Of a DNA stretch of 64,000 nt, positions 1-15,000 are shown piece after piece. Origin of the DNA: Diaminobutyricibacter sp049994905 (lineage in GTDB: Bacteria > Actinomycetota > Actinomycetes > Actinomycetales > Microbacteriaceae); the NCBI RefSeq assembly GCF_049994905.1, contig NZ_CP188258.1:3658001-3722000 (forward strand), written 5' to 3'. The translations under genes and the position numbers were made by a program. Position 1 is the first letter of the stretch. Each line of letters starts with the position of its first letter. The notes below the pieces were generated by a model. The model had not been told where the DNA came from, did no database searches, and saw nothing but the letters and a program-made list of their open reading frames with translations.

Positions 1-3000
1 GCGAAGACGATGCCGTTGTCGTTCTCGGTGAGCACCGTCTTCACGTTGACGTTGCCGCCGGCGGTGACCGACGCGCCTTCTGCGATGAAGGCTTCGACGT
101 TGCTGGTGATGCCGAGGATGAGCACCGATCCTCCGACCGCGACGGCGCCGGCCGCCGCCGTGCCGGCCAGTCCGTTCACCGAGAGGTTCTCGCCCGCACC
201 GACGCTGACGGAACCGCCGGCGACGATGACCGTTCCCGCCCCGACGGTGGCGACGGTGCCCTGCGGTACGGACGCGTTGGAGAATTCGGCGCTGACGATG
301 TTCGAGCTGGGCGCTGAGCCGTGCACCGACGTGTTCGCCGATCCGAGGGTGGGCTGCATGCGCGAGTTCGTGGTGCCGTTGGCGTTGTGCAGGTTCGAGG
401 TGCCGTCGAGGATCCCGGTGTAGCCACCGGTTCCGGAGCCGTTGGCGTGCCCGCCGGCCTCGGCCGCCGCATCCGGTTTGCCCGATGACGGGCTGAGGGC
501 ATCCGTCGCGCCCTCCCACTGCGCGCCCGTCGTGTCGGCGACGGGGTCGAGTGTGGGGTTCGCGACCTTCGCGCCGTACCGCTTGCCGTCGGAGCCGGTG
601 ACGACATCGCCCTGTGCGTAGGTGGCGGTGGACGACCAGGTGCCCTTGTCCTGCCCGTAGGAGCCTTCGTTGTACGAGCCGGTCGGAGCGGTTCCGACGC
701 TCCACACCGAGACGGAGCCGGCGACCCCGACGAAGCCGCCGCCGATGCTGATCGCGTAGGTCTGGATGTTCTTGATCGCGAGGGCGTAGAAGGCGACATC
801 CTTGGCGGCGTGCAGGGTGGCGGAGCCGCCGATGTACGCCTGGCTGGTGACGTCGGCGATGCCGATGTCGATGCCCCCGGCGACCCCGACGAACCCGGCT
901 CCGAGCCCGCCGCCGATGGTGAAGGTGGTCACCTTGTCGGCGGCCGCGACGTTCACCGACTGCTGGGAGCCGGCGCCCGCCTGCAGGTTGATGCGCGTGG
1001 GGTTCAGGGCGTTGCTGTCGATGAAGGCGAGCGTCGTCGCGTGGAGCAGCGTGACGTTCAGGCCGCCGGCGACCCCGACGAACCCACCACCGGCCGCGAC
1101 GGCCATGCCGAACACGTTCTCGCTCGAGCGGGCCTGCACAGCGAGGCCGTTGAATGCCGGGATGGTGCCGAATCCGCTGCCGCTGACCGTGCCGTCGTCG
1201 ATGCCGGCGAGGGCGACGCCCGGCTGCTGGGCGAGCGCGTCGACTGCGCTGCCGGCGCCGATGAACGCGCGCGTGTCCTTCGTGAGGGAGGTGACCGCGA
1301 CGCCGATGCCGACGCCGACCGCCCCGACCGCCGCACCACCGGAGACGACGGTGATCTTCGTGGCGTCCGCAGCGCTGAACAGTGCATTGTTGCCGGCGGT
1401 GACCGCGACACCGAGCCCCGTGTCTGCGTAGGTGTGGGTGGTGAGCACGATGACGGCGACGACGCCGGCGACCCCGACCGCTCCGCCCGCGGCCGCGGCC
1501 GCAACGGCGGTGACCTGGTCGGATGCGTTCGCTGCGACGACCACGTCGCGGGCCGCGTTGACGACGGCGCCGGTCCCGATCACGCTGTCGGTGTTCAGCG
1601 TCACGATGCCGACCGCCGCGTTCGCTCCCACCCCGACGGCCCCTGCAGCGACCGACGCCGCCACGATGAGGAGCTGGAAGGCGTTGCCCGCCGCAACGAC
1701 CACGCTCTGGGCGCTCGATGCACCGGCGTTGTTCACGTTGACCTGCGCGATGCGTCCGATGAACGCCGACGTGTTCGCCGTGACGACGTTCACACTGCCG
1801 CTGACCGAGACGCCGACGGTGCCGAAGCCCGCCGCCACACCGAACCCGCCGATGTCGTCACTGTTGTTCGCGGTGACGGAGACACCATGGAAGCCGCCGG
1901 CGGAGTTCGGCACGATCACGTGCTGGCCACTGACCGAGGCCGCGTCGCCCGGAGGCTGGTCGCCCTGCTTGAGGATGCTGTGCGCCCGGTCGGTCCCGGC
2001 CGTCGCCGCGTTGAGGGAGATCGGCGTCTGCACCGCACCGCTGCAGTTGCTGCCGCCCGGGTTGGCGTGGCAGGCCGAGTCGGCGAGCTCGATCGCGTGC
2101 GGGCCGACGACGATCGCATAGTAGGTCTGGCCGTCGACGAGGCCGCCGATCGCCGTGCCGCCGCCGGCGCGGTAGACCACCGGGTCGCCGGTGTTCACGG
2201 TGAGGTCGTACGGCAGGTTGATGACGTTGCCGGTGACGTCGGATGACGGGGTGAAGTACTGCCCCGGCGCCTGCGGGGTGGCCGCGTGGTCGGTCGCCAT
2301 CAGCCGCTGCGATTCGCCGCCCCTCGACGGGACGCCGAGCACGATGGCCGGGCCGCCCTGTGTCGCCGACAGTTGCACCTCGTGCGCCGAGACGACGTGC
2401 ACATAGTAGACGTTGCCCTGCACGAGCCCGGTGATCGGGGTGCCGCCTCCGTCGTCGTAGAGCACCTGCTGGCCTTCGGTGAAGCCGTGCACGTACCCGA
2501 GGTCGATGGTGCGGCCGTCGCCTTCGATAGCGGTCGACGGCGTGAACCGGGTGTCGATCGGGGTGACCGAGTAGCCGCCCGTGTTGACGGTGAGACCCGC
2601 TCCGTTGCCGAGCGCACGCACCACCGAGTTGTCGCCGATGAACGAGCTCGTCGTCTTGTTCACGATCGGCACGGCGGCGGAGGCGCCGACACCGACCTCG
2701 CCGCCGATGGCGATGCTGCCGGCGATCACGTTGAGGGTCAGCTGCTCGTTGGCCGAGATGCGGGCGCTTCCGCCGGCCAGGATCGTCGCACGTGACGTCG
2801 CGCAGCTGGTCGCGTTGACCGCCTGGGCGCTGCACACTTCGCCGACGAACGCTTTCGTGACGATGGTGAACACCGACACCGCCGCGTTGAGCGCGACCCC
2901 GACCGCTCCGCCCGCCGAGACGCCTGCCGAGATGGAGATGACGTTCTCGCTGGAGGCGGCGTCGATCGTGACCGAACCGTTGGCGAGCACCGAGGCCTGC

Positions 3001-6000
3001 GGGTCGATCCAGGCCTGGGTGTCCTTGTTCAGCAGTTCGACATCCGCCCCCGCACCGATGCCGGCAGAGCCGCCGACGGCGATCTGGCCGGCGACGCCCT
3101 TGATGGTGGTGGTGTCGGTGGCGCTCAGCGAGACGCCTTCGGTGCCGGACGCGCCCGCGTTGTTGGAGTTGATCGTCGCGCCGCGGTCGATGTGGGCGTG
3201 CGTGACGTTGTTGAGCACGTCGACGGTCGCAGACCCGGCGACCGCGGCCGAGCCGCCCACCGTTCCGCCGACGGCGATGAGCGTCACGTCCTCGTGCTGG
3301 GTCGCGCCGATGGTGAGGCCGGTCGCTCCCTTCGCCCAGATGTCGTCGCCGCCGGCGATCCAGGCGTCGACGATGCCGCTGCGCACCAGCACGGCCGACG
3401 AGATGCCGACCCCGGCGCTGCCGCCGACGCTGACCTGTCCCGCATAGAGGCCGATGTTGGATGCGTTGTCCTCGGCCTGGATCGTGACGTTGCCGCCCGC
3501 GTGCACGACCGTCGCCTGGCGCGGGCCGCCGTCGATGTATGCCCGGGTGCCCGGCGAGCTGTCGCCGGGGTTGAGCACGAGCACGACGAAGGAGCCGGTG
3601 ACGCCGACGCTCTGGGAGGCGGCGGCTCCGATCGCGATCTCGGTGAAGTCCTGCGGGTCGGTGGCGCGCAGGGTGACGTCGCCGCCGGCGGAGGCGACGA
3701 CCGAGTGGCCGATGTACGCCCGCACGTCCTTGTTGATGACCCCGACGATGACGCTGACGCCGACGCCGACACTGCCCAGCGACAGCCCCAGCGACCCGGC
3801 GAGCTCGACAAGGCGGATGTCGTCGGAGGCCGTGATCGAGATCGACTGGCCCGGCGACGGGGCCGCACTCTGGTTCACCGACGCGTTGTTGCCGATGTAC
3901 GCCTGCGTGGTCAGGGTGAAGACGTCGACGATGAACGCGCCTCCGACGGCCACACCGCTCGTCCCGGCGCCGCCACCGACCGCGACCGAAGTCACGTCGG
4001 GCACCTTCACGTTCGGGATGATGCTGATGCCGAGCGGGACCAGCGACGCCGAAGCGCTCAGCGAGATCGCGCCGCCCGCGTTCACCGTCGTGGGCTGCTG
4101 GATGTTCGAGTCGATGAAGGCGAGGGTGGTCACGGTCAGCACGTTGACCGCGATCCCGACGCCGACGCCCGAACCGTCGAGCGAGAGGCCACCCGCCCCG
4201 GCGATGGTCTGGAGGCCCATGGGGTTGCTTGCGGCCAGGACCAGAGCGCCGGAGACGGACACTTTCGAACCGGCCCCGATGACGGCCGTGTTCTCGAAGA
4301 TGACGACCTGCACGGCCACCGAGCCGGCGACGCTCGCATCGCCCGCACCGCCTGCCGCCGAGAGCCCCCAGGCGGTGAAATCGTTCTCGGTCTGGGGCGG
4401 CGTGACCGCCTGCACGACGACGCTGCCGCCGGTGATCGTCGTTCCGACGCCGATCGAACCGCGGTTGGTGATGATGGCGACGTTGAGCCCGATGCCGGCA
4501 CCGATGTTGGTGCTGTTGATGGCCGTCGAGGTTCCGACCGACTTGGCCAGGGCATCCGTCGCGTTCGTCGCACTGACCTGGATCGCACCGGCCGCCGTGA
4601 CGGTGAGGCCGTCGGCGATGCTCGCGGTGTTCATGTCGGTGACGACGTTGACACTGACCGCGGCTCCGACTCCGACACCCTGGCCGGACGACTGGCCCGA
4701 CTGGCCGCCGGATTCGCTGTTCGCGTTGCCGACCGCCCCGCCGGCGGACTGGTCACCGGTCGGCAGCCTGCTCTCGTTGCCCGACGTGCTCGGGGTGTTC
4801 TGCACGCTGTCCTTGGCCTGGCCGTCGGAGCTTCCCCCGCTCCCGGGCGTCGTGCCCTGGGCGCTTGCGGTGACATCCGCGCTGCCGGCCGTCGTGGTGG
4901 TCGCCGCAAGCACGACCGACGTGCCCGAGATGTTCCGCAACAGAGCGGCCGTCGTCGTCACGGTGAGCACGTTGACGGCGATGATGGCGCCGACCGCGAC
5001 ACTGCTGCTGGCCGCCTTCGCGTCGCCGGTGATCGACGCCGACCCCGTGTGGGTGGCGCGCAGCTGCACGGCACCGGTCGCGGCGATCGTTCCGGCCCCG
5101 GGGGTGCCGATGCGGGCGAGCGTGGTGTTGACCACGATGTTGATGCCGACCGCCGGGCTGACGGCGACGCTGGAGCCGGCGGATCCCGCAGTCACCGTGT
5201 TGACGACCGGTTCGGCGGATGTCGCGGTCAGCGTCACGTTGTGCCCGCCGGTCAGCGACGCCCCGTCCATCACTTCTGCCCGCGTGACGTTGGTGGTGAG
5301 CACGTTGATCGCGATGGACGCGCCGACGCCGACGGTTCCGCCGCCGCCGATCGACGCATCCGCCAGCGCCTTCGCCGAGTCGGAGCGCAGGTTCTGGGCG
5401 ATGAGCGAGATGTCGCCGGTGCCGGCCGCGACGACCGCACTGCCCGGAACATACGCCTCGGTGTTGTCGGTGACGATGTTGAGGGCGAGGGCGCCCGCGA
5501 CGCCGACCTTCTTCGAGCCCGCTCCCGCGTCGGCTTCGACGGTGAAGGTGTGCGTCGTGTCCGCCCCGAGCGAGGTCATGGTGGCTTCGAGGTGGAACCC
5601 GTTGGAGGTGACGTGGGTGCGCTCGCCGATGAACGAGCGGTTGGTGATGGTGACCAGGTTGAGGGCGACGGCCGCGCCGACGCCGACGTTCGTCGCCTTG
5701 ACGGCTGTTCCGTCCGCCTTGACTGCGCCGTCGACGTTCTCCGAACTCCGGAGGCTGACGGCGCCGCCAGCGATGAGGGTGAGACCGTCGGGCAGGATGG
5801 AGGTCGCCGAGACATCGGCGATGTTCAGGGCGACACCGGCCGCGACCGAGACCTTGCCGTCAGAGCTCGACGCCGACGGGTTCGCGCTTGCGCTCGAGCC
5901 CGATCCGCCGTTCGCCGTATCGGTGCCGATCGCGTTGGTGCGTTCCTTCTGGGCCTGTCCGTCGACGCCGCCGGAGGGTGCATTGCTGTCGCCCTGCTGG

Positions 6001-9000
6001 GGAGCGCCGCTCGCGGACGCGCTCGCCGACGCTCCGTCGACCGAGGATCCGAACGCGCCGAACGAGATCGAGCCGGCCGCGGTGATGTTGCGGCCCGTCG
6101 TGCTCGACACGGTGTGGGTCACGAGGTTCAGGGCGAGAGCGACACCGATGGATGCGGTGGAACCGCCGGTCGCGACCGAACCGGCCGAGGTGACCGCTCC
6201 GGCCGTCTGGGTGGCCGTTGCCGAGAACGAACCGGTCAGCACGATCGTGCCGTTGCCGGGAAGGGTGCCGATGCTCGCCGTCGTCGTGACGTTCGAGATG
6301 GTGATCGCGACGGCCGGGGACACGTCGACCTTGCCCCCGGACGCCCCCATCTTCGCGTCCGTCGTGGCCAGGTCCCCTGCCGTCGCGGAGAGGATGAAGT
6401 CGTGCGCACCGACGACAGTGATGCCCGCGTCGAGTACGGCGTTGGTGGCGTCGGTGATGAGGTTGAGGGCGACGGAGGCTCCGACGCCGACATTCGTCGC
6501 CGTGACCCCGCCGGGCGTCGGTTCGGCGGACACCGTGCTCGTGGCCTTGCTCGCGGCGGTCACCGCGACATCGCCGCCGGTCAGTGTCACGTTGCCGGCC
6601 AGCTCGGCCTGGGTGGACTGGTTGATGATCGCGATCGCCACCGAGCCGGCCACCGAGATCTTGCCCTGCCCGGCGCCCGCCACCGACTGCGCACCGTACA
6701 CCGACGTCGTGTCGGCTCCGTTCGGAGTGACCGTCGCCGAGACGGTGAGCGCGTGCGCCTTGATCGTGTCACCGGTCGGCAGGATGGCCTGGTTGGTCAC
6801 GTTCGCCAGGGTGATCGCGACTCCGGCGCCGATGGTCGCGGTCGCACCGTGGGAGGCCGATCCGTCTGCCGCGCTCGCCGCATCCGTGTTCGCACTCGAG
6901 GCGAGGGTCACGAGGCCGCCGGCGGTCAGCGTGAGACCGGGGTTCTCGATCGTGGCCTTCGACACGATGGTCGCGATGTCGATGCCGACGGCCGCGGCGA
7001 CGTTGACCTTGCCGTCGGAGGTTGAGGCGCTCGGCGAGGTGGTGGACCCTGACGTCTTGCCGCCGTTCGCGGTGCTGGTGGCGTCTGCGTTGTCGCGTTG
7101 GGTCTTCACCTGCTGGTCGACGCCGTCGCCGGCCCCGCCGCCTCCGCCCGACCCGGACCCGCTGGCTCCGTTCTCGGGCGCGCCCGAAGCGCTGGCGCTC
7201 GCGGCTGCCGCCGAGGCGCTGATCCCGGATGCGTGCAGCGCGATGTCGCCGCCGGCCGTGATGCTGCGGGCCGTCGTCGCCGTCACCGTGTGGTTGGCGA
7301 TCGTGAGTGCGACACCGACACCGATCGCGGCAGTCGTGCCGCCGGCGACGACAGCTCCGGCGGTCGAGGATGCGCTGGCGTTCTGCGTCGCGCTGCCGGT
7401 GAACGATCCTGTCAGGCCCAGCGGGGCGCCGAGCGTTCCGACGCGTGCGCTCGTGGTCACGTTCGATAGCGTGACGGCGACGGCGGGTGCGATGTCGACC
7501 TTGCCGCCGGTCGCGCCCATCTTCGCTTCGGTGATCGCGGCATCCCCTGCGGTCGCGCTCATGGTCACGTTCGCCGCGCCGGTGAGGCTGACGCCGTCGT
7601 CCAGTGTCGCCGTCGTCGTGTCGGTGATCAGGTTCAGGGCGACGGATGCGCCCACTCCCACATTCGTGGCGGTCACGCCGCCGGGTGTCGGCTCGGCCTT
7701 GACCGTGCTCGCCGCGTTGCTCGCCGCGATGATCGTCGCGTCGCCGCCGGTGAGGACAACGGTTCCGGCGACCTCCGCGGTCGTGCTCTGGTTGATCACC
7801 GCGAGGCCGAGCGAACCGGCGACCGAGATCTTGCCGCCACCGGCGCCGCTCGTCGCCTGCGCTCCGTAGGTCGAGGTGACGTCGGCGCCGTTGACGGTCT
7901 CGGTGGCGGAGACGGTGAGCGCCTTCGCGTGCACCGTGTCTCCGGCCGGGAGGAGCGCCTGGTTGGTGACGTTCGCCAGGGTGATCGCGACCGCCGCGCC
8001 GATCGTCGCTGTCGCGCCCTGCGAAGCTGAGCCGTCCGCGCTGGTCGCGGCGTCGGTGTTCGCGCTGGACGCGAGGGTGACGAGGCCGCCCGCCGTGAGG
8101 GTGAGCCCCGGATGCTCGATCGTCGCCTGCGAGACGGTGGTCGCGAGGTCGAGTGCGATCGCTGCCGCGACGTTGACCTTGCCGTCCGAGGTGGACGCGC
8201 TCGGTGCCGTCGCCGACCCGGACGTCTTGCCGCCGTTGGCCGAGCTGGTCGCATTCGCATTGGTGCGCTGGGTCTGCACCTGCTGGTCCACGCCACCGCC
8301 GGCACCACCGCCGCCGCCCGTGCCGGAGCCGTTCGTGCTGTTCTCCGGCGCGCCCGACGCCGACGCGCTCGCGCTTGCGGCCGACGCCGAGACTCCGGAC
8401 GCCTTCAGGGTGATCGCCCCGCCCGCGGTGATGCTCCGCGCCGTCGTCGCGGTGACGGTGTGGTTCGCGATGGTCAGGGCCAGCCCGACACCGATGGCCG
8501 CGGTCGACCCACCGGAAACGACTGCTCCGGCCGTCGATGATGCGCTTGCAACCTGCGTCGCCGACCCGGTGAACGAGCCGGTCAGGGTCAACGTGCCGTC
8601 GGTGCCGACGCGTGCCGTCGTCGTGACGTTCGAGAGGGTGACCGCGACGGCGGGGGCGATGTCGACCTTTCCGCCGCTCGCGCCCATCTTCGCTTCGGTG
8701 ATCGCCGCATCCCCCGCGGTCGCGGTGAGCGTGATGTTCGCCGCACCGGTCAGGGTCACGCCGTCGTCGATGGTCGCGGTCGTGGTGTCTGTGATCAGGT
8801 TCAGGGCGACGGATGCGCCGACACCGACGTTCGTGGACGTCACGCCACCGGCGGTCGGTTCCGCCTTCACCGTGCTCGCCGCGTTGCTCGCCGCGGTGAT
8901 CGTGGCATCGCCGCCAGTGAGGACGACGTTTCCGGCGACCTCGGCTGTCGTGGTCTGGTTGACCACCGCGAGGCCGAGCGAACCGGCCACCGAGATCTTG

Positions 9001-12000
9001 CCGCCGCCCGCACCGCTGGTCGCCTGCGCCCCGTAGGTCGATGTGACGTCAGCGCCGTTCACCGTTTCCGTCGCGGAGACAGTAAGCGACTTGGCGTGGA
9101 TGGTGTCACCCGCCGGCAGCAGCGCCTGGTTGGTCACGTTCGCCAGGGTGATCGCAACAGCGGCGCCGATGGTCGCCGTTGCGCCGTGCGAGGCCGAGCC
9201 GTCTGCGCTCGTTGCGGCGTCGGTGTTCGCGCTCGAGGCGAGGGTGACAAGTCCAGCCGAGGTGAGCGTGATGCCGGGGCCCTCGATGGTCGCCTTCGAA
9301 CTCGTCGTGGCCAGATCCAGTGCGACCGCCGCCGCGACGTTGACCTTGCCGTCGGAAGTCGACGCGCTCGGTGCGGTGGTCGATCCAGAGGTCTTGCCAC
9401 CGTTCGCCGAACTGGTCGCGTCGGCATTGGTGCGCTGGGTCTGCACCTGCTGGTCGACCCCGCCGCCGGCGCCACCGCCGCCGCCCGTGCCGGAGCCATT
9501 CGTGCTGTTCTCCGGAGCACCCGAGGCGCTTGCGGATGCCGCTGCGGCCGATGCTGAGATACCGGAAGCCTTCAGGGTGATCGCGCCACCAGCGGTGATG
9601 CTCCGCGCGGTCGTCGCGCTGACGGCGTGGTTCGCGATCGTCAGCGCAAGCCCGACACCGATGGCCGCCGTCGATCCGCCGGACACGACCGCTCCCGCCG
9701 TGGACGATGCACTCGCGTTCTGTGTTGCCGTGCTGCTGAAGGATCCGGTGAGGCCGAGGCCCGCGCCCAGGGTGCCGACCCGTGCCGTCGTGGTCACGTT
9801 CGAGAGGGTCAGCGCGATCGCCGGTGCGATATCGACCTTGCCGCCGCTCGCGCCCATCTTCGCTTCGGTGATCGCCACATCCCCGGCGGTCGCGCTCATG
9901 GTGACGTTCGCCGCGCCCGTGAGGCTGATGCCGTCGTCCAGTCTCGCGGTCGTGGTGTCGGTGATCAGGTTCAGCGCGACGGATGCGCCGACACCGACAC
10001 TCGTCGAGGTCACCCCACCGGCGGTGGGCTCCGCCTTAACCGTGCTCGCCGCGTTGCTCGCCGCGATGATCGTCGCGTCGCCGCCGGTGAGAACCACGGT
10101 TCCGGCGACCTCGGCGGTCGTGGTCTGGTTGACCACCGCGAGGCCGAGCGAACCCGCGACCGAGATCTTGCCGCCACCGGCGCCGCTCGTCGCCTGCGCT
10201 CCATACGTCGACGTGACGTCGGCGCCATTGACGGTCTCGGTGGCGGAGACGGTGAGCGCCTTCGCGTGCACAGTGTCGCCGGCCGGAAGCAGGGCCTGGT
10301 TGGTGACGTTCGCCAGGGTGATCGCAACCGCCGCGCCGATCGTCGCGGTCGCACCCTGCGAGGCGGAACCGTCGGCGGAGGTAGCCGCATCCGTGTTCGC
10401 CGACGACGCCAACGTCACGAGACCGCCCGACGTGAGCGTGATGCCGGTGCCCTCGATGGTCGCCTTCGAGCTGGTCGTCGCCAGGTCGAGTGCGACCGCT
10501 GCCGCGACGTTGACCTTGCCGTCGGAGGTAGACGCGCTCGGTGCGGTGGTCGATCCGGATGTCTTGCCACCGTTCGCCGAACTGGTCGCATCGGCATTGG
10601 TGCGCTGGGTCTGCACCTGCTGGTCGATGCCGCCGCCGGCACCACCGCCGCCGCCCGTGCCGGACCCGTTCGTGCTGTTCTCCGGAGCACCTGAGGCCGA
10701 CGCCGTTGCGGTCGCCGCCGATGCGGAGAGCCCCGAGGCCTTCACCGTGATCGCGCCGCCGGCGGTGATACTGCGGGCGGTCGTCGCGGTGACCGCGTGG
10801 TTCGCGATCGTCAGCGCAAGCCCGACACCCACCGCCGCCGTCGAGCCGCCCGAGACGACCGCTCCGGCCGTCGACGATGCGCTGGCGTTCTGCGTCGCGC
10901 TGCCGGTGAACGCGCCGGTCAGGCTCATCGTGCCATCGGTACCCACGCGCGCTGTCGTGGTCACATTCGACAGCGTGACCGCAACGGCCGGTGCGATATC
11001 GACCTTGCCGCCGCTCGCGCCCATCTTCGCTTCGGTGATCGCCGCATCCCCGGCCGTCGCATTCAGCATCACGTTCGCTGCGCCGCTCAGGGTGACACCG
11101 TTGTCGAGGGTCGCGGTCGTGGTGTCCGTGATCAGGTTCAGGGCGACGGATGCCCCGACACCGATGCTCGTGGACGTCACCCCTCCCGCGGTCGGCTCGG
11201 CCTTCACCGTGCTGGCCGCGTTGCTCGCCGCGATGATCGTCGCGTCGCCGCCGGTGAGGACCACCGCGCCGGCCAGTTCGGCGGTCGTGGTCTGGTTGAC
11301 CACCGCGAGGCCGAGCGAGCCGGCCACCGAGATCTTGCCGCCACCGGCACCGCTGGTCGCCTGCGCCCCATAGGTCGAGGTGACATCGGCGCCGTTCACG
11401 GTCTCCGTCGCGGACACCGTGAGTGACTTGGCGTGCACGGCGTCGCCCGCCGGCAACAGCGCCTGGTTCGTGACGTTCGCCAACGTGATGGCGACCGCCG
11501 CACCGATCGTCGCGGTCGCGCCCTGCGACGCCGAGCCGTCCGCGCTCGTCGCGGCATCCGTGTTGGCGCTGGATGCCAGGGTGACGAGACCGCCCGACGT
11601 GAGCGTGATGCCGGTTCCCTCAATGGTCGCCTTCGAACTCGTCGTCGCCAGATCCAGTGCGACCGCCGCCGCGACGTTGACCTTGCCGTCCGAAGTCGAC
11701 GCGCTCGGTGCCGTCGTCGAACCCGACGTCTTGCCACCGTTCGCCGAACTGGTCGCATCCGCATTGGTGCGCTGCGTCTGCACCTGCTGGTCGACCCCGC
11801 CGCCGGCGCCGCCACCGCCGCCCGTGCCCGAGCCCGCCGAGCTGTTCTCCGGAGCACCCGAGGCGGACGCCGTTGCGGTCGCCGCCGATGCGGAGAGCCC
11901 GGAGGCCTTCACCGTGATCGCGCCACCAGCCGTGATACTCCGGGCGGTCGTCGCGCTGACCGCGTGGTTCGCGATCGTCAGCGCCAGCCCGACACCAATG

Positions 12001-15000
12001 GCCGCCGTCGATCCGCCCGACACGACCGCTCCCGCCGTGGACGACGCGCTCGCGTTCTGGGTCGCCGTGCCAGTGAACGCCCCGGTCAGGGCGAGTGTGC
12101 CGTCCGTGCCCGCTCGCGCGGTTGTCGTGACGTTCGAGAGGGTGACCGCGATGGCCGGCGCGATATCGACCTTGCCGCCGCTCGCGCCCATCTTCGCTTC
12201 GGTGATCGCGGCATCCCCGGCGGTCGCACCGAGCGTGACGTTCGCGGCACCGGTCAGCGTGACCCCGTTGTCGATGGTGGCAGTCGTCGTGTCCGTGATC
12301 AGGTTCAGCGCGACGGATGCGCCGACACCGATGCTCGTCGAGGTCACCCCGCCTGCCGTCGGTTCGGCCTTCACCGTGCTCGCCGCGTTGCTCGCGGAGG
12401 TGATCGTCGCAGCCCCACCGGTGAGGACGACCCCGCCGGCGAGTTCGGCCGTCGTGGTCTGGTTGACCACCGCGAGACCGAGCGAACCCGCGACCGAGAT
12501 CTTGCCGCCACCCGCACCGCTGGTCGCCTGCGCGCCATACGTCGACGTGACATCGGCGCCGTTCACCGTCTCCGTCGCCGACACGGTCAGGGCCTTCGCG
12601 TGCACGGTGTCACCGGCCGGCAGATGAGCCAGGTTGCTGACATTCGCCAGGGTGATCGCGACTGCTGCACCGATCGTCGCCGTCGCGCCCTGCGAGGCGG
12701 AACCGTCGGCGGAAGTCGCGGCATCCGTGTTCGCCGACGACGCCAAGGTCACCAGGCCACCGGCGGTCAGTGCCACTCCGGCGCCTTCGACCGTCGCCTT
12801 CGAGCTCGTCGTCGCCAGATCGAGGGCGACCGCCGCCGCGACGTTGACCTTGCCGTCAGAGGTCGACGCGCTCGGTGCCGTCGTCGAACCCGACGTCTTG
12901 CCGCCGTTCGCCGAGCTGGTCGCATCCGCGTTGCTGCGCTGGGTCTGCACCTGCTGGTCGACACCGCCGCCGGCACCACCGCCACCCCCGCCGCCGGACC
13001 CGTTCGTGCTGTTCTCGGGAGCGCCCGATGCCGATGCGCTGGCCGTTGCAGCCGATGCCGAGGCGCCCGATGCGGTCAGCGACAGCGTCGTACCGGCCGT
13101 GATGCTGCGGGCGGTCGTCGCGCTGACCGCGTGGTTCGCGATCGTGAGGGCCAGCCCCACACCGACCGCGGCCGTCGATCCGCCCGCGACCACCGCGCCG
13201 GCGGTCGACGAGGCACTCGCGTTCTGCGTCGCGCTGCCGGTGAACGCGCCGGTCAGGCTCAACGTGCCGTCCGTGCCGACGCGTGCCGTCGTGGTCACGT
13301 TCGAGAGGGTGACCGCCACGGCGGGGGCGATATCGACCTTGCCGCCGCTCGCGCCCATCTTCGCCTCAGTGATCGCGGCATCCCCCGCCGTCGCGCTGAG
13401 GCTGACGTTGCGCGCCCCGGTGAGCCCGATGCCGTTGTCCAGCGTCGCGGTCGTGGTGTCGGTGATCAGGTTCAGAGCGACGGATGCGCCCACTCCGATG
13501 CTCGTCGACGTCACCCCGCCTGCCGTCGGTTCGGCCTTCACTGTGCTCGCCGCGTTGCTCGCGGCCGTGATCGTCGCGTCGCCGCCGGTGAGGACCACCG
13601 CGCCGGCCAGTTCGGCGGTCGTGGTCTGGTTGATCACCGCGAGGCCGAGCGAACCGGCCACCGAGATCTTGCCGCCGCCCGCACCACTCGTCGCCTGCGC
13701 GCCGTACGTCGACGTGACGTCAGCGCCGTTCACGGTCTCCGTCGCGGACACCGTGAGTGACTTGGCGTGCACGGCGTCGCCCGCCGGCAACAACGCCTGG
13801 TTCGTGACATTGGCGAGCGTGATCGCGACCGCTGCGCCGATCGTCGCGGTCGCGCCCTGCGAGGCCGAGCCGTCCGCGCTCGTGGCCGCATCCGTGTTCG
13901 CACTGGACGACAACGAGACGAGTCCACCCGACGTGAGCGTGATGCCGGATCCCTCGATGGTCGCCTTCGAGCTTGTCGTCGCCAGGTCGAGGGCGACCGC
14001 TGCCGCGACATTGACCTTGCCGTCGGATGTCGATGCGCTCGGTGCCGTCGTCGATCCGGATGTCTTGCCACCGTTCGCCGAACTGGTCGCGTCGGCATTG
14101 GTGCGCTGGCTCTGCACCTGCTGGTCGACCCCGCCGCCGGCGCCGCCGCCGCCGCCCGTCCCCGAGCCGGCCGAGCTGTTCTCCGGAGCACCCGAGGCGG
14201 ACGCGGTTGCGGTCGCCGCCGATGCGGAGAGCCCCGAGGCCTTCACCGTGATCGCGCCGCCCGCCGTGATACTTCGGGCCGTGGTCGCGCTGACCGCGTG
14301 GTTCGCGATCGTCAGCGCCAGCCCGACACCGATGGCCGCCGTCGAGCCACCCGAGACGACCGCTCCCGCGGTCGACGACGCACTCGCGTTCTGCGTCGCC
14401 GTTCCGGTGAACGCCCCGGTCAGGCTCATCGTTCCGTCGGTGCCGACCCGCACGGTCGTCGTCACATTCGAGAGGGTGACCGCAACGGCGGGCGCGATGT
14501 CGACCTTGCCGCCTGCCGCGCCCATCTTCGCCTCGGTGACCGCCGCATCCCCCGCCGTCGCCCCAAGCGTGACGTTCGCCGCGCCGGAGAGTGTCGCGCC
14601 GTTGTCGAGCGTCGCTGCCGTCGTGTCCGTGATCAGGTTAAGGGCGACGGATGCGCCCACCCCGATGCTCGTCGAGGTCACCCCGCCTGCCGTCGGCTCG
14701 GCCTTCACCGTGCTGGCCGCGTTGCTCGCGGCGGTGATCGTCGCATCCCCACCGGTCAGGACCACAGCACCGCCGACCTCCGCCGTCGTCGCCTGGTTCA
14801 CGACCGCGAGCGCGAGCGAGCCCGCCACAGAGATCTTGCCGCCACCCGCACCGCTCGTCGCCTGCGCGCCATACGTCGACGTGACATCGGCGCCGTTCAC
14901 CGTCTCCGTCGCCGACACGGTCAGGGCCTTCGCGTGCACGGTGTCACCGGCCGGCAGCTGAGCCAGGTTGCTGACATTCGCCAGGGTGATCGCAACTGCT

